A program made the position numbers and the translations under genes. This document shows positions 22,531 through 32,200 of a DNA stretch of 47,741 bases, one piece after another (position 1 is the first letter of the stretch; the number at the start of each line of letters is the position of its first letter). Source of the DNA: CAZAOA01 sp964486765. GTDB taxonomy: Bacteria > Patescibacteriota > UBA1384 > XYA2-FULL-43-10. The stretch spans positions 1-47,741 of the forward strand of contig CAZAOA010000005.1 of the NCBI GenBank assembly GCA_964486765.1, in the 5' to 3' direction. The notes under the pieces were generated by a model that had not been told where the DNA came from, did not search any database, and worked only from the letters and a program-made list of their open reading frames with translations.

Positions 22531-23820
22531 ATGAAACGCCTTAAGGTCAACAAAAAAACAATGTACACAGTTTTAGCAGTAGTGGTTTTGTCTCTACTTC
22601 TTTTACTTTTGCTTCTAAATAGGTCTGGACTAAAAGTAAATATTGAACCTAGAAATGCGCAAGTTTCCATCGACAACATCCCTTTAGTTGTTAGAAATAA
22701 CGGCTTTGCATCCACAACACTTTCCCCGGGAAACCACATACTTACGGTTGAATCTGAAGGATACATTTCTCAAATTATTGAATTGAATCTGAAGAGAGCC
22801 AGAACATCTGAAATAGAAGTTTCGCTTCAACGCATTCCTAAACCTTATTCAATATCTGATGATGCAACAGCGGCAGACAATGTTCAATTCATCACCGAGG
22901 GAGATGATTTTAACACCGTTTTCTATTTCGCAGATAACGCATCTGCACTATACAAAGCTAAATTCAAAGTAAATGATGCCGGCAAAATTGAAACTATCTA
23001 CAATCTGCCCATCTCCAACCCTCCACTTTCAGGCATTGAAGATATAATCTGGTCACCCAAAAAAGATGCATCAATCCATAAAAAAAATAAAACTGCTTAT
23101 TACTTTGACTTCAAAAAATATAATTTCGTAAACCAAGAAGAGGTTAAATATGGAGATAACATCGGTGACATTGTCTTCTCTCCAGATGATTCAAAGATCG
23201 CTTACTACTTTGCCCCTGCTTCAGGTGAAAAGTCTCTAGTATTTGCCAATAAAGACAATACCGATATCACAAGAGTCGCCAATTTAAACGATGCTAACAT
23301 TAAAAATCCGTATCTAAATTTTTCACCTAGTTCCGAATGGATTATAGTAATTCCTAGAAATGACAATACTCAAGAAAACAAGATTTTCCTTTTTAACGCA
23401 TACACAAGGTCCTTTAAAGAGGTAAGCGATGCCGGGAACAATTTAGAAGCAAAGTTCTCTCCTGACGGCTCGAAGATAATCTACAGCACTTATTCGGATG
23501 ACCCAGCAAATCCGGTAAAGTCTATAGTCTCCATAATGGATGCAAATGGAGAGAATAAAAAAAGTTTAGATCTTCGGGCAGAGATAGGAAAGATTGACTG
23601 GTTTGAAGGATCAAATGATAAAGTCGTCGTCGCCACTTGGGATGAAGAGAAAAAAACTGAATCAGTATTTGTTTACGATGTTATAAAAAAACAGAATGAG
23701 GGGCTTTTTATTGAACTACCAGAGAAGAAAGTTGTAAAAGAGATTATCTCACCACGAAATGGCAACCTTATCTATTACATAGCAAATGACCAATTTTATA
23801 TCGTTTCACTAGCTGATTAG
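22531..23820 (+). CDS. PEGA-domain and beta-propeller membrane protein
   Basis: Residues 10-31 form a membrane anchor (YTVLAVVVLSLLLLLLLLN). Residues 33-100 form a PEGA domain (VNIEPRNAQVSIDN ... STTLSPGNHILTVESEGYIS), a fold seen in surface-layer and wall proteins. The remaining part holds repeated PD40/WD40-like strands with SPDDSKIAYYF, FSPSSEWIIVI and FSPDGSKIIYST, the pattern of TolB-type propellers. It is thus an extracytoplasmic scaffold protein of the secretion locus. The start ATG 22531 has only a weak ribosome site and lies directly after a 97-nt element shared with dnaN. Confidence 0.85.
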   Translation: MKRLKVNKKTMYTVLAVVVLSLLLLLLLLNRSGLKVNIEPRNAQVSIDNIPLVVRNNGFASTTLSPGNHILTVESEGYISQIIELNLKRARTSEIEVSLQRIPKPYSISDDATAADNVQFITEGDDFNTVFYFADNASALYKAKFKVNDAGKIETIYNLPISNPPLSGIEDIIWSPKKDASIHKKNKTAYYFDFKKYNFVNQEEVKYGDNIGDIVFSPDDSKIAYYFAPASGEKSLVFANKDNTDITRVANLNDANIKNPYLNFSPSSEWIIVIPRNDNTQENKIFLFNAYTRSFKEVSDAGNNLEAKFSPDGSKIIYSTYSDDPANPVKSIVSIMDANGENKKSLDLRAEIGKIDWFEGSNDKVVVATWDEEKKTESVFVYDVIKKQNEGLFIELPEKKVVKEIISPRNGNLIYYIANDQFYIVSLAD

Positions 23821-23842
23821 CTCGTAGCTTATTTGGGGAGAT

Positions 23843-25123
23843 ATGAGGGGATTAGATAAAATTCATTATAAAAACGGAAATACAATACTTATTGGTGTTG
23901 TAGTGGTTTTAAGTTTGATTATCCTCTTTATCGCAGGTGGTGCACTGGCTGGTATGACACTTTTAACCATTAAAAATAGAACCGGAGAACTTAACCCTTC
24001 ATCAGTAAATTTCGGTGGAATATGTGGTGGAACAACAGCTCCAGCAACGACACAGGAATTTAAATCAGGATCACAAACATTTTATATCCCTGAGGGTGGC
24101 GTCGGATTGATATCGCAAGAAGATCATATCGCCTCCAAAGGAGAGGGCCAACCATCTGATGTGAAAGATGGCATCAAAGGACATTTGAATATTACTTCTT
24201 TTGAGTCAAATTGCCCCTCTTCACACCCATTATGTAATATTGACAATCAGACATGGACACCGCCAGAAAATGGAAGCATCGGCAGAGGATCAACAGAGAT
24301 TCCATCAGCTGAACATTCCACATGGATAATGAATTCAAGGTGGTATAGCAATAATGACCCTGAAACTGGTATAAAAGTTAATCCACCAGCAGGAACTCGG
24401 GTTATTATCACTGCAAATAAAAACGGCAAAAGCATTGTAGCAGTCGCCGGATATGAGTGGGGACCAACTAAAGATCAAGTGATTGGTGCTCAAAATGAAG
24501 TTCTTGCTAACCTAGCAGTCAATCACAATGACAAAATAACTTTCGGCTTTGCAGTTGACCAGACTTTAGCTTCGGGGGTAGTTTACGGTGCAGATTGTAT
24601 CAGTTCTGGTGCAGTCGGTACTGACTACAGAAGCATTGGGCCTGGGTTTAACGGCTATGCAGGAAAATGGCAAAATGTTGATCAAGTGATGAGTGCTCTT
24701 GGAGGTCAAAACCAGATTAAAAGAGATATCGTTACTGTAAAATTTATGGATATAAAAGTCTCAATACATAAATCAATTATCAATAATTTGAAAAATGTAG
24801 AAAGTGACATCATCGCATCAGGTACAAAATACACGATCAGACAAAAAGATACTGGAGCCTTTCATATAAGACAAAACACTAACAATTTAAGTGTTCTTAG
24901 TCCTCACTCAACAGGACTTGCGATAGATGTTAATTGGGAAACAAATGGAAACGTCAGAAGATCTAGCCTTAGCAATACTACAGCAAGAGATCCTAACGCT
25001 TGCACTAAAGACATTCCACAAGAAGTTAGTGATGCTTTTGAAAAGAACGGTTTTTTTTGGGGTGCAAAGTTTAGGAATGTTTGCGATCCTATGCACTTTC
25101 AATATGGAGGAAATTGGGATTGA
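23843..25123 (+). CDS. Membrane-anchored M15 (VanY/endolysin-like) peptidase
   Basis: Residues 14-42 are a membrane helix (NTILIGVVVVLSLIILFIAG). The C-terminal domain (about 300-426) carries the zinc-site motifs of M15 peptidases: SPHSTGLAIDVN (HxxGxAxD, about residue 353) and DPMHFQYGG (MHF, about residue 415). Such enzymes cleave D-Ala-D-Ala or L-Ala-D-Glu bonds in the wall. The middle (50-300) is unassigned. With the M23 peptidase gene two bases downstream, it probably opens peptidoglycan for the secretion machine. GGGGAG precedes the ATG. Confidence 0.85.
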   Translation: MRGLDKIHYKNGNTILIGVVVVLSLIILFIAGGALAGMTLLTIKNRTGELNPSSVNFGGICGGTTAPATTQEFKSGSQTFYIPEGGVGLISQEDHIASKGEGQPSDVKDGIKGHLNITSFESNCPSSHPLCNIDNQTWTPPENGSIGRGSTEIPSAEHSTWIMNSRWYSNNDPETGIKVNPPAGTRVIITANKNGKSIVAVAGYEWGPTKDQVIGAQNEVLANLAVNHNDKITFGFAVDQTLASGVVYGADCISSGAVGTDYRSIGPGFNGYAGKWQNVDQVMSALGGQNQIKRDIVTVKFMDIKVSIHKSIINNLKNVESDIIASGTKYTIRQKDTGAFHIRQNTNNLSVLSPHSTGLAIDVNWETNGNVRRSSLSNTTARDPNACTKDIPQEVSDAFEKNGFFWGAKFRNVCDPMHFQYGGNWD

Positions 25124-25125
25124 TT

Positions 25126-26232
25126 ATGCCAGAAGAAAAAGATAAAAATTTAGACCCAAACAAAGCGCCTGAGGAATTTCAAGAAGGTGGTGGTCCTTCT
25201 ATCGACACAATTCGTGGTGCCGATGAAAAAATTAAAGATGACACCTCTAAGACTAGAGGTGGCTTCAAGGGTAATCTTGCATCTTCAGCAAAAAAGGGAG
25301 CACTTCAAGGCGCCGCAAAGGGTGGTGTTAGGGGAGCCGCTGAGGGGGCTAAAGACGCTGCCATTGACACTACTGCTAAAGTTGGATCAAAAGCCGCAGG
25401 AGGTGCAGCTTTTACAGCACTTGCGGCTTCCGGTGTTGGAACATGGGCTGCTGGAATAGGAAAATGGACAACCGAACAGGCCACAAAGATTGCGATAAAG
25501 CTCGGCCTCAAGGACGGTAATTGGAAAAAGGCACTTGCGGCCATGATGACTCCAGCAATTACCATAATACTTCTATTCGGTATCAGCGGAATTGCCATAG
25601 CTAGAATAGTTAAGGCCAATAGGGGCGCAGACGGGAATTCCGTTCCAGAATATATTGAAGCTTCGAATCCAGATGACATTGCATTGCTACGTGAGTTACT
25701 TGGAAAAACACCAGGCGGTATGATATTTCCTGCGGTACATAAAACTGCTAGTGACATTTCCAGCCCATGGGGCAAGCAAAGGGAAGGCTACGTCCATAGG
25801 GGAATAGATGCGTATGTCCCAATCGGAATTCCATACTACGCTGCTACCGATGGAGAAGTAATTTATCTGGAAGATACCATAGCTGATCACGATGAAAACG
25901 TAGATAATTACAACAGTGTAGGTGATAGTGAAAATGGAGGCTTTGGAAATACTATCGTCGTTCGTGTTACAAGCGGGACTTGGACCGAGCACCTCTGGGA
26001 AATTCACCATCTGAAACAAAACTCTTCCACTGAACTTGGACTCAAAAAAGGAAGCCTAATTAGAAAAGGCTCGTTTATTGGTCGAAGTGGACACAATGGT
26101 AGATCATCTGGACCCCATATTCACTTTCAAGTAAATAAGCCTGATGGAAAATGCGAAGCTACAAACAGATCCGGCAGACCGTGTGGAATAACAGACGACA
26201 CTATTGATCCAGTAATAGCGCTAGGTTGGTAA
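25126..26232 (+). CDS. Membrane-anchored M23 (LytM-like) peptidase
   Basis: A 368-residue protein. Residues 50-130 are Ala/Gly-rich with repeated GAAxGGxxGA spacing, followed by a membrane helix (about 141-162, TPAITIILLFGISGIAIA). The C-terminal M23 domain has VHRGIDAYVPIG (HxxxD, about residue 224), the loop GGFGNTIVVR, and SGPHIHFQV (HxH, about residue 330): the zinc ligands are complete. M23 enzymes cut peptide cross-links. The start at 25126 lies 2 nt after the previous stop; the in-frame ATG at 25081 would overlap the M15 gene by 43 nt and is less likely. The Ala/Gly-rich stretch resembles VirB6-type amphipathic regions. Confidence 0.88.
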   Translation: MPEEKDKNLDPNKAPEEFQEGGGPSIDTIRGADEKIKDDTSKTRGGFKGNLASSAKKGALQGAAKGGVRGAAEGAKDAAIDTTAKVGSKAAGGAAFTALAASGVGTWAAGIGKWTTEQATKIAIKLGLKDGNWKKALAAMMTPAITIILLFGISGIAIARIVKANRGADGNSVPEYIEASNPDDIALLRELLGKTPGGMIFPAVHKTASDISSPWGKQREGYVHRGIDAYVPIGIPYYAATDGEVIYLEDTIADHDENVDNYNSVGDSENGGFGNTIVVRVTSGTWTEHLWEIHHLKQNSSTELGLKKGSLIRKGSFIGRSGHNGRSSGPHIHFQVNKPDGKCEATNRSGRPCGITDDTIDPVIALGW

Positions 26233-26233
26233 T

Positions 26234-29200
26234 ATGAAAAATACAGTATATAAAATTATAAAAACCTTAACATCATACCTGATTATCGCTGTCTTTTTGA
26301 TTTATCCGTACCTGCCGATTATCGACAATTACAGCCAAGCCAAAGCATTCGAAATTTTGGATGAAGATATTGTTGATGGAGGAGTAGCACCGACTGATAC
26401 CACAGAGGACGATCTACCCGAAGCGCCAACTGATTTCGAAATTGATGAGGGAGGTGCTGAAATTGAATTTGGCAAAAAACCTGCAAACTATGTCTATGAA
26501 CCTGACGTTTATCAACCCGAATACCCAAGCGATGTTGGGCAACAAAGATTCAACAGCGAACGAGTTGTTCTAAATGCTACCGACAGACGTGATCTTGATA
26601 ACACTTTACTTCTAAACAGTGTGATACCGAATCTATATACTGATCTTGAAGAGCTCTCAACTCTCACCGGTCATAGTGTCGATAGGCTAATCTCCTATAG
26701 AGATTCAGATGGAGAGAAGTTCTCTAAAGCTGTCCTTGAGGCTAAAAACAAGATAGATGACTCCTACATTAAAGAAAGACTTTTAAATGATTATGCCAAA
26801 TTGGCAGAATTTTTAAGAATCTCTCAAAGTTCAGTAATATATGAAATCAACAACAATATTGAGGCGATCGAAGGCGAGATCGATGAAGCCCAAAATAGTA
26901 AGATAGATAAAAAAGTTATAGCAACTTTGGCGTATCTGGTTCGACCAAAAGATGACCCTAGGGGTGGTGCCGGGCATTGGAAGATAAAGGTTTATAGACT
27001 TCGAAGAAACTATACTCGAGAAAATACCAAGTTCTCCAGAGAATCATTTGAAGCCGAAGAAGATGAAGCAACAAAAAAAGAAAAAGAAGATCAAACAATT
27101 GAGAGCTATAAGTCCGAAACCGAATCCAGTGAAGTCAATGAACTTTTAAATAACTCTGGACTGAACGAATCAGAAGTTTTAGTTGCCGGAGAGATTCAAT
27201 CCTCTGAAAGCAAGATCGACCAACAGATCTCTGACTTTATCCTTGTCGATGATGAGAGTTCGGCCACTATCTCGGCCCACTATAAAGGCCAAGCGATAGA
27301 CATCTCTGAAGTTGATGATTTTAAGTGTACTTTGATTCAAAAGAAGCGTCTTGGCTCCGACAAAAAGACTGCAAATCCACCAAAACCTTTAAAACTTCAA
27401 TGGCAAACTAGTGAAGGATATGGCGCAGACCAAGATGCAATCGACTCAAGCTACAACGATATGCTGGTCTCAATGAGCGAAGATGCCATAGTTGAGATGC
27501 TCTCAAGCATGAATATAGACTTCTCTGAATTGGGTGATATGGAGTATGCAAACTTCGGTGATATTATCTCTATTATCGGTCAAGCATTTTTAGCCAATTC
27601 TATAAACGCTCCTAATGGAGAGATTTGGAAGTTCGATCTGCCTGGAGTTCTAAGAGGTCTTGGTGGTGTCATAGTTGCAGACAACCTTAACTTGGATAGA
27701 GAACCTTTTTTGGATCCCTCTTTAAACTCCGTAGACGATTTAAGTCAAGCAGTTGGACGCTACGCCATAGAGAAAAGGCTAAACCTTCCCTACGGCGCTC
27801 TAAACGGCACCGACAGAGACGAGATTTTTACTCAAACTGGAATGAGCAGAATCGCATACGAGTTGGGACTTCCCTATGACATTTTCAAATACGAGATGAC
27901 CAATGAAGATCAAGTCCACCAAGCAGTAGGCTCTCGAATCGTTGAGGAAAATTTGGGACTTCAGTTTGGGTCCTTCTTTGGTAAGCAAAATCTAAAGGAT
28001 ATTGAAGATAGTACCGGAAAATACAAGCTAAAAGGACTTTTAAGCTTTCCTAAAAGCATTGACAGCTTATTAGAGATACCAGATGGTACCACAGCACAGT
28101 TAAAGTCGGGTTCCATGAACCCTAGTAAATTCAATGAAATTGTTGCAAGATCTCACTTCGTCTCCATTGCTTACAACTACCCTAAACTTAATGATGGTGG
28201 GGGTAATGAAAACTTAAGAGATGAGATGTTCAATCTGCCAGAAGGGACTATCGATAGGTTCTTAACCGGGGCACTTTCTGTTGAAGATTTAAAGAGTGCA
28301 GGTTATAGAGCGGTGGCAGAAGGGCTAGAGACATCTGACACCTTAAGAGCAAGTCTTGAAGACTTCTTAAGAAACCCCAACATCTACTTTACTGCAAAGA
28401 AATACAAAATTGACAACGGCTCTATAGTTGAAGTTTCAGGAGAGATTCAGGAGCTATCAGAGGGCAAATACGCCTCGACCCTTGGCATAGATATGAATGA
28501 TGTTCAAAGCATCTTTGTAAGTAAGTCCACAAATGATGCACTGGGCATTTACAACAGACTTGGAGAAAGAATTCTTTCGGAAGCAGTCAGAAACTCTTCC
28601 GCAATCGAGCGAGGAGTCAACGATTTAAAGAACAGGATACCGGCTGTTGCAGATGTATTGGACACCTATGAATTCTACTTCGATAGAGTCGAAGAGATAA
28701 AGAAACGCAGTGCATCTTTTAAGTCTCGATCAAGCGAACTTAGGGCCGCAGTTGATGCCATAAATGACCCATCGGTTGAAGCTTTAGCTAGACAGATGAG
28801 CATATCTGTTGCAGAACTTGAAAAATCCCTAGATCTTCTGGAAAATAGCAACATTTCAGCCTCAAACATCTATTCGGTGATTGAGACGATTGTCGTCGAA
28901 ACATCTTCAACTTCAAACAGAATGACTTACGAGCTCGGAGCGATAGCAAATGCGACCGAAGTTAGAGCAAATGGTCAGATCGTTAGCCTGATAAATGCAC
29001 TGAATAGGGATGTCGAGGTAATCGCAAAAGCTTCCTATGAAATTATCACTGGAGAGACTCAAAACGGCTTTAGGATAGAAGATCTCAATCTTTCGAACAT
29101 GATGAGCGGTACAACTGGCGAGTTGGTACTGCTTCTTTCAGGAAAAATTGACGTCAAAGATTTTCTCATCTATCACGCTTCTGCTAAATTAGGAACTGAA

Positions 29201-32200
29201 CTAAATCTTCCCCCACTCGCCTTCAAATACGCTGCAGCTATCATGGAATCTGTTGTTAAGGACGATGTCGATATTAAGGATGCTTTTTATAGAGCATTTG
29301 GAATGGCTAGTTTGGAAGAGAAGGCCGGCATCGGATCGACAGGTCAGATCCTAGATGACAAAGAGATGGGATTTGCGGTTACTATCAACCAAATTCGCGA
29401 TGGACTGGTTAAAAATGCCAAGATGACGACAGACAACGCCAACCAAGTCATATTGGAAGCCTTAAATCTTCAAGGATTTAGTTTCAATAGCTTAACTCAC
29501 GGTGACTTCGGAGCTTGGGCGACAGCTCGTGAAAAGGCCAAGCAAAACGATGTTAAAAATAAAATGCCGATCGGAACGACTGAAGCATTTGTTAAAAGCG
29601 AACCGTTAGGCAAATACGATGAAGCTTCAGTTGAAAGTGACGAGATACGAGAACTGGCCACAAAATTGGGTATCTCTGAAGCAGCCCTTGAGACATTTGT
29701 CGCCGTTCGAGATGGCGCAGAAAATCCTTCGATCAACAAGATTTATTATGTAGATAACAACCGCTACATCGAGCATCAAGACACAAGCGGACAATGCGCA
29801 TCAAAACCTTCACCCGATGACAGCTACTACTACTTCGACCAAGACGGCCAACACGTATTTAGCTCATATGCCGCAGCTAATGAATTCAGGATTGCAAACC
29901 CCGATAAAGAAGTTGATTATCTCGAGGAAACAAAATCGGCAATCATTAAAGCAGTCGATGATTGGACAAATTCAAGTGGATCTCTCCTGCAAGATGGTTC
30001 AAACCCAAAAATCGATATCGACAAAAAGATTTCAGATTTTCTAAATAACAACTCTCAGGCAAAATTTGATAATTATGATTCCCTTTTACTAGTATTTGAA
30101 GCAAAAGGGATATCTTCTCTATCAACAGATAGCGTTTTTAGCCGAGCAGTTTCATCCAACAATGAAGTTCCAATCGACTTTCTTAAGATATATGGCTACT
30201 CCATAATTGAGCACTTTGCTATTAGCTATATGAACGATTACTTAGGAATATCGTTTGGACGTGCCAAACTTACCCCAGGAGACTTTTTCGATCTATTTAA
30301 TGGAAGAGCAGAAGAGGTTTTTGGAAAAGTTGGTGGCGCTATGATGGATGAAGAGTTGGGGCTTCGAAGGGGAAGTATGGAAGAGATCATAACCGCCTCA
30401 AACTCTGACCAGAGACGCTGTGCAATGGAGAGAGCCGCAATGCAGATTCTCGGTGATGTTTTGGGAATTCATGGGCTTAATCTGCAGGGATCTATCTACG
30501 ACAATTTCGGTGGTGGCAAAATCGAATCTTTCTTGGCTCTTCCTGACAAATCTTTCAACGGAGCTAATTTATCTGAACTAATATCTCGAATCGGAAAAAC
30601 TAATTTCATTCGGGCATTTAAGGTACCAGTTCCGAGTGAAACAGAAGAGTTTTTAGGCAACTTTATGGAAAGTCAGCTTGGAAGTGAATACTACAGTGCT
30701 AATAGAAGCAAAAATGTCTCCGACAAAATTGCAGGAATTGAGCTGTATCTTCAGGCTCTTGATTCAGACCCTTCAGTTGAAGTTAGATCTCAAATCAGAG
30801 ATGCATGGAAAAAAATTGACGGCTACCTTGATAAAGCGATTGGAACCCTTGCCGCCTCCTCTTCAAGCCCTCTCTGGAGCGATACCAATAATAATACAGA
30901 GATAGAAAATTATAATAAAAATCTAAATGATAATAAAAATACTTATAGCGAAGAGGAGTTTCGATCCATCTTTAGATCATTTATATCTAGGCAAAATACT
31001 CTGGACAACGCATTTGGAATTAACAGTGGCACCACACAAAGATTGCTAACGGGACTTATCTCACCAGATAAATACCGAGAGGAAGTTTCAGACACCGCAA
31101 TCGAGTCAATCGCAATAGATGCACTTATTAATGTGCTGGGACTAGACAATACCGGGATAAATTCTGTGCGTGTTAATGAGTTAAAAAATGCCTTGAAATT
31201 CTTAAAAACTGGTGACTTATTTGATCAATTTGCAAATTCTACACCGGCTGCAGTAATCTACGAGTTTTTAGATGATCTCTTCTCATTCAATCTAGACAAG
31301 AAGGCTGGCTTTTCATATGGAACCATTGAAAAGATTCTTACTCATCCCGATAGAGCCCTGCCTGTGATACTGCGAGAAGGTGCAATTCTACTGGATAGAC
31401 AACTTGGGCTGGGAGGCAATGCAAATGCTTACGGTGGTGACATTGGCCCAGGCTTACTTCGATACTTAAGCCTCTCAACAATTGTTGATTATGCATACGG
31501 AACTGAAGCTGATTACAGCCTCTGCTTGGCTCTTGATTATGACAACAATTCGACCTACTCAAGTCACAAAGATTGTATGGATAAAAGACGAAACGTAAAG
31601 TATAAATCCGCTGTAAAACAAAATGCAACCAACGCCATCAACCGATTCCTCCTCGACGAAACTGGTGTAAGGCTCGAAACCAGAGGAGCAAACGGTCAAA
31701 TAATCCTTTCAGATAAAAGGCATGGTATCGATATGCCAATTAACGAGATAAGTAAGATCTTCGATGGAGATATGCGACCTTTCTATGTATTTTCAATGGC
31801 ATACGGAATCGGATCAATCCTTGGAGATGAAAACGGAACCATGCGAATAAATGAGGAGCTTGCGTTTGAGTATATGGACATTTACTATGCATTTTACGGT
31901 GATCCTGACGTCGAAGATGCCGCAAGAAGAAGAGCGGAAAATAGGATCTACGCCATCAACAATGCAGATCCAGAAGTTACTCCACTCGACGGCTTCTTGC
32001 CAATAACCGATCCAAGCCCAGCACTTCCAAGAGGATCAACAATAACTACCATAAGAAATTCCCGTCATCAAACCAGAACTGCACCAACTGTTTCAGCTCT
32101 AGTTGAGAGCAATATAGACTCCAAATACAACATCCCAACCGGCTCTAACACCTCTGCTCCGGCTGTTTCAAGTTTTACACAACTTCCTCCAGATCAAAAT